Assembly (NCBI GenBank): GCA_905209865.1
Contig: CAJLUP010000052.1
Coordinates: 1-11,692, forward strand
From: an uncultured Lachnospiraceae bacterium
GTDB lineage: Bacteria; Bacillota; Clostridia; Lachnospirales; Lachnospiraceae
DNA: 11,692 bases
Direction: 5' to 3'
The notes beneath the pieces are model-generated. The model did not search any database, was not told the DNA's origin, and was given only the letters and a program-made list of their open reading frames with translations. This document shows positions 1 through 7,241 of this stretch, piece after piece. Both the position numbers and the translations under genes were made by a program. The first letter of the stretch is position 1. Each line of letters starts with the position of its first letter.

Positions 1-228
1 ATGCACGGCGGCAAAATGTTCCTGCGCGGAAACTGCGACAAGATCCATTTTCCAAAACAGGTAACCGCCAGACCGGCGCAGGAAGAAGATCTCAGAGAAA
101 TCCTCGGCTATTTATCCGAGTACTGCACAGAATTCGGATCTGATATTGAAGACCTTTTATCCGCTCCTTTTACAGTCATCACACCGGACAGCAAAAATCC
201 GTTTAAACAAATGTATGTGACGAATTAG
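1..228 (+). CDS. C-terminal end of a GXGXG (glutamate synthase domain 3-like) protein, partial
   Basis: This is the last 75 codons of a gene that starts upstream of the window; the ATG at position 1 is an internal Met, not a start. The opening MHGGKMFLRG resembles the end of the glutamate synthase alpha-subunit C-terminal beta-helix (GXGXG domain), and the tail ending SKNPFKQMYVTN is like the close of stand-alone versions of that domain in Clostridia. In such genomes the three glutamate synthase domains are often separate proteins encoded beside glutamine synthetase, and glnA follows here after 69 bp on the same strand. The inferred role is in glutamate synthesis or a related amidotransferase complex. 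Family assignment is from memory of the fold's sequence pattern, and most of the protein is not visible. Confidence 0.72.
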   Translation: MHGGKMFLRGNCDKIHFPKQVTARPAQEEDLREILGYLSEYCTEFGSDIEDLLSAPFTVITPDSKNPFKQMYVTN

Positions 229-297
229 ATAATAAAACGTCCCCGGAATTCAAATACAGCAGCAGTCAATCGATTGCAGTAGAAAGTAGGTAGGTTT

Positions 298-1521
298 ATG
301 AAATATTCAAAAGAAGAGGTCATCCAATATGTGCAGGAGGAAGATGTAAAATTTATCCGACTTGTCTTTTGTGATGTATTCGGAAAACAGAAAAATATAT
401 CGATCATGCCGCAGGAACTCCCCCGTGCTTTTCAGTACGGCATTGCCATTGACGCGTCTGCTATCGCCGGATTCGGCGATGAAAGTAATTCAGATCTCTT
501 CCTGCATCCTGATGCAGACACACTCATGCCTCTTCCATGGCGACCGGAACACGGGCGTGTCGTAAGAATGTTCTGCAGCATCACTTATCCAGACGGAACG
601 GTCTTTGAATGCGACACACGTTCGATTTTAAAAAAGGCAGTTCAGACAGCAGAAGACGCCGGATGTCAATTCTACTTCGGCGCAGAGCAGGAATTTTATC
701 TGTTTAATTTAGATGATAACGGAAATCCCACAAAAGATCCGTATGATACAGCAAGTTATATGGATATCGCGCCCGAAGACAAAGGAGAGAATATTCGAAG
801 AGAAGTCTGCCTGACACTGGAACAGATGGGCATTCAGCCTGAAAGTTCCCATCACGAAGAAGGCCCCGGACAAAACGAGATCGATTTTCGCTATTCAGAT
901 CCGCTCACTGCCGCAGACAACGTCATGACTTTTCAGACCGTTGTAAGAACGATTGCCGGAAGCAACGGACTGTTTGCCGATTTCAGTCCGAAACCGTTGG
1001 AAAACAAACCCGGTACCGGATTCCATATTAATATATCGGTCAAAACTTCCGACCATCAGGATCATATGGATGATATAATTGCAGGAATTTTAAGTAAAAC
1101 GGCTGACATGACGGTCTTTCTAAATCCATCTGAAGATTCCTATCGTCGTTTCGGCAGCCACAAAGCGCCAAGATACATCTCCTGGTCCAGACAGAATCGT
1201 TCCCAGCTTATCCGTGTTCCCGCAGCTGTCGGAGAATACTGCCGCGCAGAACTTCGTTCTCCCGATCCGTCCGCAAATACTTATCTGGCATTTGCCCTGA
1301 TCATCTATGCAGTTTTGGACGGCATGAAAAATAAGCCGGAACTTCCGGCTCCCGCTGACATGAACTTGTATAAAGCTGATACCGATACTCTTGCACAATT
1401 CGAACAGTTGCCCGGAGATTTTCAGGCAGCATGGATAAAAGCCGCAAACAGCAGGTTTATCAAACAATATATACCAGATATGATTCTTAATATTTATCGA
1501 AATGATGAAAGATTAATGTGA
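298..1521 (+). CDS. glnA: Glutamine synthetase, type I, short form (407 aa)
   Basis: ATP-dependent ligation of ammonia to glutamate; cytosolic, expected to be a dodecamer. The N-terminal beta-grasp domain (about 15-100) contains IDASAIAGF with D52 and S54, matching the loop that completes the neighbouring subunit's active site. The catalytic domain shows FGAEQEFYLF (metal-binding E130 and E132), EEGPGQNEIDF (E188, E194), FSPKP then GTGFHINIS (H243), an Arg-rich stretch SWSRQNRSQLIRVP, and RAELRSPDPSAN (E318, R320). At 407 residues it is about 35-40 shorter than typical GSI-alpha enzymes; the final helices seem trimmed and no adenylylation-loop Tyr is evident. The start follows a weak TAGGTAGG a few bases upstream. 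It lies between the GXGXG protein and an ANTAR regulator (31-bp gap), so the three are probably co-transcribed. A GS-like ligase acting on another amine is less likely. Confidence 0.9.
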   Translation: MKYSKEEVIQYVQEEDVKFIRLVFCDVFGKQKNISIMPQELPRAFQYGIAIDASAIAGFGDESNSDLFLHPDADTLMPLPWRPEHGRVVRMFCSITYPDGTVFECDTRSILKKAVQTAEDAGCQFYFGAEQEFYLFNLDDNGNPTKDPYDTASYMDIAPEDKGENIRREVCLTLEQMGIQPESSHHEEGPGQNEIDFRYSDPLTAADNVMTFQTVVRTIAGSNGLFADFSPKPLENKPGTGFHINISVKTSDHQDHMDDIIAGILSKTADMTVFLNPSEDSYRRFGSHKAPRYISWSRQNRSQLIRVPAAVGEYCRAELRSPDPSANTYLAFALIIYAVLDGMKNKPELPAPADMNLYKADTDTLAQFEQLPGDFQAAWIKAANSRFIKQYIPDMILNIYRNDERLM

Positions 1522-1552
1522 TCATACAAATCAGACAAAGGAGGGGTGCAAA

Positions 1553-2137
1553 ATGAGTTTAAAAGAACGTGTTTACAGTACGCTCGTTGTGTCTTCGACA
1601 GACAGTTTTACCACTGTCCTAACCGGTCTTTTACCTAAGACAAGGTATTTTCCGCTTCACAGTGTATCAAGCGTCAGCGCCGCAAAGCGTATCCTTGCTG
1701 AAAAGACTTTTGATTTTATCATCATCAACGCCCCTCTGTCTGACGATGCCGGCACGCGTTTTGCAATCGACACTTGCAGCGCCAAGCAGTCTGCCGTACT
1801 TCTTTTAGTAAAAAGCGATATCCATGACGCGATCCATGACAAGGTTGCCGAATACGGTGTCTTCACCTTACCGAAACCAACATCAAAACCGACGCTGCTC
1901 TATGCCCTAAGCTGGATGGAAAGCGCCAGAGAACGACTGAGACAATTCGAGAAAAAATCCTCTTCTATCGAAGAAAAGATGGCAGAGATCCGCCTTGTCA
2001 ACAAAGCCAAATGGATTCTGATCAGTGAATTGAAAATGAGCGAACCCGAGGCACATCGATACATAGAAAAACAGGCAATGGACCGCTGCATCGTCAAACG
2101 GTTCATTGCCGAAGAAATCATAAAAACATATACTTAA
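1553..2137 (+). CDS. ANTAR-domain RNA-binding antiterminator with degenerate receiver domain
   Basis: A 194-residue two-domain regulator. Residues about 8-120 resemble a response-regulator receiver fold, but the phosphoacceptor position (FIIINAPLSDD) is Asn59 rather than Asp, and the usual N-terminal acidic pair is replaced by Ser-Ser. It is therefore a pseudo-receiver, as in AmiR-type proteins, probably controlled by a ligand or partner rather than a kinase. A helical linker (about 120-140) leads into an ANTAR domain (about 140-190: AEIRLVNKAKWILISELKMSEPEAHRYIEKQAM). ANTAR domains bind paired hexaloop RNA hairpins and prevent termination. The SD AAAGGAGG is 8 nt before the ATG. It follows glnA directly, the arrangement of the clostridial NitR-type nitrogen regulators. 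No target hairpin pair was recognised here; it may lie upstream of the window. Confidence 0.88.
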   Translation: MSLKERVYSTLVVSSTDSFTTVLTGLLPKTRYFPLHSVSSVSAAKRILAEKTFDFIIINAPLSDDAGTRFAIDTCSAKQSAVLLLVKSDIHDAIHDKVAEYGVFTLPKPTSKPTLLYALSWMESARERLRQFEKKSSSIEEKMAEIRLVNKAKWILISELKMSEPEAHRYIEKQAMDRCIVKRFIAEEIIKTYT

Positions 2138-3090
2138 CCTTTATACAGAAGATCTTTGATCTCCTCTTCACGCGGCATCGAACGGATCGCGCCCTTTCTC
2201 ATTGTCACAAGAGAAGCCGCAGCATTCGCCCTGCGAAGCATTCCATAAAGGATATTATCTGAAAGATCTTCTAAACCATACTCTAAAACACTGCCTAATA
2301 TACATGCACAAAATGTATCTCCAGCCCCTGTTGTATCGATTGTGCGTTCATTCACAAATGGTTCGGCACAGATCTTTTTATCTTTGTAATAAGCAATACT
2401 TCCTTCTTTTCCGAGGGTAACGTTAAGCAGCCTTACCTTCGAACGCGCTTTTATCTGTTCTGCCCCCTTATCAAAATCCGACTCCCCTGTCAGCCATTGA
2501 ATCTCATTATCTGCGATCTTTAATAGATCGCATTGTTCGATTCCATACCAGATCGCCGCTTTCGCCTGCTCTTCACTTTTCCAGAGCGGCATTCTTAAAT
2601 TCGGATCAAAAGAGATCATTTTATTTTCCTTTTTTGCAAACTCAAGCGCCGCTCTTGTCGCCGTTTTTGCCGGCTCAGATGTCATGGACAAAGAACCGAA
2701 ATGAAAGATCCGGCAGTCCTTTATGAGATCGTACTGAATCTCATTTTCGCGCAGCATCACATCGGCGCCGGGATTTCTATAGAACGAAAATTCTCTGTCC
2801 CCGTCTTCTGTGTTATGCACAAGCGCAAGTGTTGTCGGGATTTCCTGATCATACAAGAGCCCTTTCGTTTCTATTCCCGCCTTTTCCAAAGTATGTGCCA
2901 AAAGCCGCCCGAAAGAGTCTTCTCCGACCTTTCCGATAAAAGCAGTTTTATATCCCAGGTTTTTCAGCATTGCCAGGACATTGCAGGGAGCCCCTCCGGG
3001 ATTTGCTTCAAAAAGGAGATTTCCCTGTTCGCTCTTTCCGTTTTGAATAAAATCAATCAACAGTTCCCCTAACGCTGCTACATCATACAT
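2134..3090 (-). CDS. PfkB-family carbohydrate kinase, probable fructokinase
   Basis: A ribokinase-fold sugar kinase of 318 aa, the usual size for bacterial fructokinases. It would phosphorylate fructose to fructose 6-phosphate with ATP in the cytosol. The N-terminal substrate region has LGELLIDF (7-14) and the first PfkB signature from GGAPCNVLAMLKNLGY (32-47) through FIGKVGEDSFG. The second signature DTTGAGDTF (252-260) supplies the anion hole and catalytic base D258. It is the last gene of the polyol operon: its ATG overlaps the symporter stop by 8 bp, implying translational coupling, with only a weak AGGGA upstream. Its stop interlocks with the convergent ANTAR stop at TTAA, and no terminator is visible there. 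Fructose is inferred from the adjacent sorbitol-type dehydrogenase; another ketose or 2-keto-3-deoxygluconate is possible. Confidence 0.87.
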   Translation of the reverse strand: MYDVAALGELLIDFIQNGKSEQGNLLFEANPGGAPCNVLAMLKNLGYKTAFIGKVGEDSFGRLLAHTLEKAGIETKGLLYDQEIPTTLALVHNTEDGDREFSFYRNPGADVMLRENEIQYDLIKDCRIFHFGSLSMTSEPAKTATRAALEFAKKENKMISFDPNLRMPLWKSEEQAKAAIWYGIEQCDLLKIADNEIQWLTGESDFDKGAEQIKARSKVRLLNVTLGKEGSIAYYKDKKICAEPFVNERTIDTTGAGDTFCACILGSVLEYGLEDLSDNILYGMLRRANAAASLVTMRKGAIRSMPREEEIKDLLYKG

Positions 3091-4457
3091 TTTCTTTTCC
3101 CTTCCTCTCCTGAATTTCTTTTACGATCCTATTATACGACTTTTTATTCAAACGGTAAAAGAATAATACAACTGCCGTTATCACCCACAAAATTCCCGGG
3201 ATCGTTGTAAAGGAATGTTTCATCACCGCCAAAACAACCGGATTTTGCTGTGTATTTGCAGCATATCCGCAAGCTCCCAGAACCGCAGCCAGGACCGATG
3301 TTCCAATAGCCATACCTACTTTATTTCCAAGAGAAATAAATGCATACTGAAATCCGTCGTTGCGAAGCCCCGTCTTCCATTCTCCGTACTCTACACAATC
3401 CGGAATGATCGCATAAATCGCCGTATTAAATCCCGAGAAGAAAAACTGCGCCAGACAGGAGAAGATATAAAACGGGATCGGGGAAGCCTCCACACTAAAG
3501 AAATACATCATAAACATACTGATGCCTGTCATAAATGCAAAGATAGATGCCGAGCGCCCCTTATTATTCGTCAGTCTGAACAGAGGCGGAAAACAGGCCG
3601 CTCCGATAATGGACGGAATAATAATACATAACGAATATGTACTGAACAACGCTTTATTTCCCTCCACATAAGTAAAATAATATAACGCGTCAGCATTTCT
3701 TCCATAAAGAGTTACTCCAAACAGAAACTGTCCGACAACCGCGATCAGATATGGCTTTGTTTTGGATCTCCGCCTGAAGCTGCGTCTTCAGGGAGATTCT
3801 CTGTTTTTCCGGAACTTCCACCGCTTCTTTCGTTTTCGCGAAGCAGAAAATATGACATGCCGCAAAAATACATCCGTAAACAACTGCTACGAGAAGGTAT
3901 CCTCTTTGATCGTTTCCTTTGCCGAGAAACGAAATAAAAGGAACCGTAATAATATTGATAATTCCGATGGCGATCATCGCACTTACGGAACGAAATGTAT
4001 TGATTTTCGCACGTTCCTCAATATTTTGAGTCATTGCTCCGCACAAAGTGCCATACGGAATATTCACACAGGTATAACCCAAAACTAAAATACAATATGT
4101 AATTGCCATATAGACAATCTTAGCTGTTGACGACCAGTTCGGATGCGCCCAAAACGAAATGATCAAAATAAGGGCGGTCAGCGGAGCCGCGATCAGAAGC
4201 CATGGACGATATCTGCCCCATCTTGTATGCGTCTTATCGCTCAGCGCTCCTACGATCGGGTCGTTAACGGCATCCCAAAATCTGGAGAACAACATCAATC
4301 CTGCAACCGCGCTCATGCTGATCCCAAACACATCTGTATAAAAAATCATTAAAAAATTACCTACAAACATCCAACTGAAATTACAGCCGACATCTCCCAT
4401 TCCATAAGCGATCTTACTGATCAACGGGATCTTAATATTCGTATCCTTATTTTCCAT
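3083..4457 (-). pseudogene. GPH-family sugar/polyol:cation symporter, interrupted by a one-base frameshift
   Basis: A MelB-like (glycoside-pentoside-hexuronide) MFS transporter of about 457 residues if restored. The start ATG at 4457 follows GGAGG with 7-nt spacing. The first part (4457 down to 3690, 255 aa before a stop) has the family hallmarks AYGMGDVGCNFSW near the N-terminus and RFWDAVNDPIVGALSDKTHTRWGRYRPW, the cation-site and loop 2-3 motif. Homology continues in another frame from about 3758 to 3083, including KPYLIAVVGQFLFGVTLYGRNADALYYF and later membrane helices. Removing one A (a T of 3756-3758 on the plus strand) joins the frames as QNKPYLIAVV, the expected family text. The downstream half has only an internal GTG and no good ribosome site. 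The protein is probably truncated after about six helices, unless this is a base-calling error or a reversible phase variant. It lies between the dehydrogenase and kinase genes. Confidence 0.85.
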
Positions 4458-4506
4458 TGCTCTTCCTCCACTGCCATATAAATGCTGTCGGCACATATTA
4501 TCAACT

Positions 4507-5559
4507 TTAATCTTCCGTAATCTTAATCACTGCTTTTACAATATCCGCTTTATTATTCACACTATAATCCATCGCTTTTTGAACCTCATCCAGCGGAAAG
4601 ATATCTGTCACAATTCCTTTCAGATTTACTTTACCGGAAGCAACTGCCTCGATCGCCATCGGATAAATATGACGATAGCGGAATACTGTCTTAAATGTAA
4701 GTTCTTTATCCAGCACAAGACTCATCGGCAATGTCATCTCTCCTGTTTTGCTGTATCCGACCAAAACAATGTTAGAACCTTTCTTGGCAATCTGAATCGC
4801 CTGCCTTGTTGTGATTTCTGTTCCCGCAGTCTCAACGACAAGATCCATTCCTTTTCCATTTGTCAATTCATTTACCCGATCCAACACATTTTCCTTCGCT
4901 CCGTTGATCACTCCTGACGCGCCCAGTTCCATCGCCTTTTCCAAACGTTTGTCCATAATATCTACGACATATACTTCCGATACGCCGCGCGCCTTTAATG
5001 CCATCATAGAAACAAGGCCGATACATCCTGCGCCCATAACGACCGCCTTCTGGCCTAAGTGCGCGTCTCCTTGTATTGCCGCATGGAATCCAACTGCCAA
5101 AGGCTCGATCAACGCTCCTTCCAGCGTACTTACATTTTCCGGCAGTTTAAAACAAAGATCCGCTTCATGAGCCACATACTCCTGAAATACTCCATCTACC
5201 GGAGGCGTCGCAAAAAAGACAACGTCCGGGCAAAGATTATACTTTCCTTCTTTACAAAATTCACAATGTCCGCAAGTCTTTCCCGGCTCCAGCGCCACAC
5301 GGTCGCCTGCCTTCAGATGGTGAACGTCTTCTCCAACCTCTACTACAACGCCTCCAGGCTCATGCCCTAATACGAACGGCGGTTTCACGACATAATCGCC
5401 GATCGCTCCTGTTTCATAATAATGAAGGTCTGAACCACAGATTCCTACATACTCCAATTTTACAAGCACCTCGTCTGCTTTTGGCTTCGGGATCTCTCTC
5501 TCTTCAAATCCCATCTGTCCGATTCCATTCATAACTGCAACTTTCATTTTTCCATCCAT
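4507..5559 (-). CDS. Zinc-dependent sorbitol/L-iditol-type dehydrogenase (MDR superfamily)
   Basis: An NAD-dependent medium-chain polyol dehydrogenase of 350 aa, expected to oxidise sorbitol to fructose or a related polyol to its ketose. Catalytic-zinc residues are visible: C41 (GICGSD), H66-E67 (GHE) and E152 (LIEPLAV). C96, C99, C102 and C110 form the structural-zinc lobe. The Rossmann motif GAGCIG is at 176-181, with Asp at the end of the second strand (VYVVD, D200) favouring NAD over NADP. An upstream in-frame start at 5586 exists, but ATG 5559 has the SD GGGAGG at correct spacing and gives the normal family length. It is the first gene of the operon, followed after 49 bp by the symporter. 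Close paralogues act on xylitol, threonine or butanediol; the neighbouring fructokinase favours a hexitol. Confidence 0.87.
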   Translation of the reverse strand: MDGKMKVAVMNGIGQMGFEEREIPKPKADEVLVKLEYVGICGSDLHYYETGAIGDYVVKPPFVLGHEPGGVVVEVGEDVHHLKAGDRVALEPGKTCGHCEFCKEGKYNLCPDVVFFATPPVDGVFQEYVAHEADLCFKLPENVSTLEGALIEPLAVGFHAAIQGDAHLGQKAVVMGAGCIGLVSMMALKARGVSEVYVVDIMDKRLEKAMELGASGVINGAKENVLDRVNELTNGKGMDLVVETAGTEITTRQAIQIAKKGSNIVLVGYSKTGEMTLPMSLVLDKELTFKTVFRYRHIYPMAIEAVASGKVNLKGIVTDIFPLDEVQKAMDYSVNNKADIVKAVIKITED

Positions 5560-5594
5560 TTTTATTTCCTCCCTTTTGTAAATCACTTTATTAA

Positions 5595-5611
5595 ATAGTT
5601 TTATTAAGTAT
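5595..5611 (-). promoter_or_regulatory. Predicted ROK-repressor operator of the polyol operon
   Basis: On the minus strand the 17-mer ATACTTAATAAAACTAT begins 4 nt after the -10 box and covers the expected transcription start. It matches 15 of 17 positions of the palindrome ATACTTTATAAAAGTAT found just downstream of the ROK gene's own -10 box. This copy is an imperfect palindrome (5 of 7 arm positions). A roadblock or polymerase-exclusion operator is inferred. Confidence 0.7.
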
Positions 5612-5615
5612 CTAA

Positions 5616-5644
5616 ATTATAGTTTTCATCTCACATTTTGTCAA
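5616..5644 (-). promoter_or_regulatory. Consensus sigma-A promoter of the polyol operon
   Basis: Reading the minus strand: TTGACA (5639-5644), a 17-nt spacer, then TATAAT (5616-5621). Both hexamers and the spacing match consensus exactly. It lies about 57 nt upstream of the dehydrogenase start. Such a strong promoter fits control by repression. Confidence 0.9.
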
Positions 5645-5675
5645 TAGACAGACTCTGTTATTCTTCTTTTTCAGC

Positions 5676-5686
5676 TAGTTTTACTA
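5676..5686. promoter_or_regulatory. Possible auxiliary operator half-site TAGTTTTACTA
   Basis: A small perfect palindrome (TAGT-TTT-ACTA) about 31 bp upstream of the -35 box of the polyol operon. It matches 10 of 11 positions of the first part of the predicted operator read on this strand (TAGTTTTATTA). It could let a ROK dimer or tetramer bind twice. Its AT-richness makes chance similarity possible. Confidence 0.35.
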
Positions 5687-5749
5687 TTTTTTACTTTTTC
5701 TTTTTGTCAATTATCACAATAACGCTAAGAAAAAATTCCATGTGCAATC

Positions 5750-5809
5750 AATCACCGGAAGTTCCAAAAGTCACATTCCGATATTGTAAGCGGGCGCCAT
5801 TGCAAAAAA
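5750..5809 (-). repeat. Dispersed structured repeat, copy A
   Basis: The first 50 bp (5750-5799) match 9727-9776 at 43 positions with no gap, and both copies then continue to a shared CCATTGCAAAAA. A bulged hairpin is visible: CGGAA (5756-5760) and GTTCC pair with GTCAC and TTCCG (5776-5780), with loop AAAA and unpaired A5775. On the minus strand the inner stem contains a tandem G-A/A-G step where copy B has two G-C pairs. A further possible pairing uses TTGTAA with TTGCAA. The minus orientation is chosen because each copy abuts a hairpin whose T run points that way. No coding potential seen. Confidence 0.68.
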
Positions 5810-5840
5810 ACGGTACGAAGAATTTTCTCTTCATACCGTT
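5803..5840 (-). terminator. Intrinsic terminator of the ROK gene
   Basis: A 13-bp stem (5809-5821 with 5828-5840) has a 6-nt loop and is followed on the minus strand by a run of T. The one imperfect position is a C/A mismatch on the plus strand but a G-U wobble on the minus strand, so the structure suits minus-strand RNA. It lies 67 bp past the ROK stop and ends the message before the polyol promoter. Its T run merges into repeat copy A. Confidence 0.85.
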
Positions 5841-5906
5841 ATCACTCATCTGTTTTTCTGTTTTGCGAAAGTTTCAAACTCACAGATCTTCGATCGAACT
5901 GTATCC

Positions 5907-7034
5907 TTAAATCTGTTCTACAAACGCCTCGATCACATATAACGCCGCGCCCAATGCTGCCGCGCCTGTTTTATAATTACATTCCCGGATAAACATGCCG
6001 TCTTCGGCAAAGGTATTCCGTTTGGATACTTCACCCCTGATCTGCCCTATATAATCACTCAGATAACTGCCTACATATCCGCCCAAAATAATGTCACAAT
6101 CCAGCACCATATGAATATTATTGACTGCGATTGCAAGATATGACGCATATCGTTCCCATTCCCTGGCAAATAGTTCTTTTTTCTGCTTTAATCCCATAAA
6201 GAAATCTTCCAGTTTTCCATCTGCAAGTTCTGACAGCCGTTTTGCATTACAATAAGAATCCAAGCAGCCGTCCTTTCCGCAATAACACATCTCCCCGTTC
6301 GGAACGATCGTCATATGCCCCACTTCCCCGCAGCGAAAACCGCTTCCATAGATCAGCGTTCCTCTGTCAAAAACGGCTCCTCCTACTGTATTACTTAAAG
6401 AAAGATAGAAAAATCTCTTTTCTGCATTGAGCCGGATTCCTTCCGCATATGCCCCGGCGTTCGCGTCATTGAGAAATACACAAGGAAGCGCAAAATACTG
6501 TTCTATCTCTTCAAACGGAAGCTTCTCGATCCCTAACGCATGGGAATTTGTAATTTCTTTTTTCTCAAGATCTACAATTCCAGGAACGGAAATGCCTATT
6601 CCCAGCACCTTCTCTTTCTCGATCCCACACTCTCCAAGAAATGCTTCAAGCTGATCGTTTACTCCCGAAAAATAAGCATCGTTCCTGGAAAAGGGAAATT
6701 TCATTCTCTCATATTTTAAAATATCTCCCGCCAGATTTGTAAGAAGAAGCCCTATGTGATTTTTGGTAAGATCAATTCCTGCCGCCAGTTTTGCATTTTT
6801 CTCAACAGAGAGCGCTTTCGCCTTTCTGCCTCCCGTAGATTCCAGCTCGCCGTTTTCCTTCAGCAGCCCCATCTCAATCAACTCTTTCGTGTTTTGAGTT
6901 ACCGTTGGAAGGCTTAATTTCAGTTCATACGCGATATCCGGATTTGAAACGACTCCGCTTCTCTGCATATAACGGTAAATACGGTTTCTGTTCTTCCGCT
7001 TTACCTCCATATTGGTCATTTTATTCCCTGCCAT
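5907..7034 (-). CDS. ROK-family transcriptional repressor (NagC/XylR type)
   Basis: A 375-aa regulator with an N-terminal winged helix-turn-helix (about 12-65: NRIYRYMQRSGVVSNPDIAY then LSLPTVTQNTKELIEMG) and a C-terminal ROK sugar-binding, actin-like ATPase fold. ROK features include AGIDLTKNHIGLLLTN (85-100), LGIGISVPGIVD (144-155), NDANAGAYAEG (189-199), NTVGGAVFDRGTLIYG, and the zinc motif CYCGKDGC (C250, C252, C257) preceded by H240. The Asp in NDANA survives, as in kinase homologues, but the DNA-binding domain marks it as a regulator. The start at 7034 has GGAGG 4 nt upstream; Met at 7019 or 7010 lacks a better site. It lies directly upstream of the polyol operon with its own promoter and operator. 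It most likely represses the operon and itself and is released by a sugar or sugar-alcohol intermediate; the inducer cannot be read from sequence. Confidence 0.9.
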   Translation of the reverse strand: MAGNKMTNMEVKRKNRNRIYRYMQRSGVVSNPDIAYELKLSLPTVTQNTKELIEMGLLKENGELESTGGRKAKALSVEKNAKLAAGIDLTKNHIGLLLTNLAGDILKYERMKFPFSRNDAYFSGVNDQLEAFLGECGIEKEKVLGIGISVPGIVDLEKKEITNSHALGIEKLPFEEIEQYFALPCVFLNDANAGAYAEGIRLNAEKRFFYLSLSNTVGGAVFDRGTLIYGSGFRCGEVGHMTIVPNGEMCYCGKDGCLDSYCNAKRLSELADGKLEDFFMGLKQKKELFAREWERYASYLAIAVNNIHMVLDCDIILGGYVGSYLSDYIGQIRGEVSKRNTFAEDGMFIRECNYKTGAAALGAALYVIEAFVEQI

Positions 7035-7048
7035 ATTCCCTCCGAAAT

Positions 7049-7065
7049 ATACTTTATAAAAGTAT
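7049..7065. promoter_or_regulatory. Predicted autoregulatory operator of the ROK gene
   Basis: A perfect palindrome of 7-bp arms, ATACTTT-ATA-AAAGTAT, lies between the -10 box and the ribosome-binding site of the ROK gene. The polyol operon has a near-identical 17-mer in the equivalent position. The position implies repression by blocking initiation or escape. Confidence 0.75.
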
Positions 7066-7072
7066 TTTCTTT

Positions 7073-7101
7073 AGTATAACACCCACGAAAACCCTTTTCA
7101 A
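7073..7101 (-). promoter_or_regulatory. Sigma-A promoter of the ROK gene
   Basis: On the minus strand TTGAAA (7096-7101), 17 nt, TATACT (7073-7078). It lies about 40 nt upstream of the ROK start codon, with the palindromic operator just after it. Confidence 0.8.
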
Positions 7102-7106
7102 TATGC

Positions 7107-7156
7107 TGTGCGCTCATTCTGCATGCTGCACTGTGCGCTTATTGTGCATACTGCAC
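7107..7156. repeat. Two tandem copies of a 25-bp unit upstream of the ROK promoter
   Basis: 7107-7131 and 7132-7156 are adjacent copies differing at 3 of 25 positions. Each runs from TGTGCGCT to TGCAC and contains short complementary GTGC/GCAC words, so each could form a small hairpin. The array ends 6 bp from the -35 box of the ROK promoter. It may be an activator or repressor site array, or a recent slippage duplication. Confidence 0.8.
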
Positions 7157-7241
7157 TATCCCTCTTGCTGCATGATATGCTTCCTCCGCATACACACGAA
7201 CAATCTTTGCTTCCATACACTGATCTTCTCACGCTCTGTCT

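Noticed and set aside
3750..3767. Programmed ribosomal frameshifting to join the two halves of the symporter
   Set aside because: A +1 shift is needed, there is no slow or stop codon at the junction, and the family is not known for recoding. Mutation or read error is more likely.
5784..5798. TGTAAGCGGGCGCC-like match to a CcpA cre site
   Set aside because: It fails conserved positions of the cre consensus and sits inside repeat copy A, far upstream of the promoter, so catabolite control is not supported.
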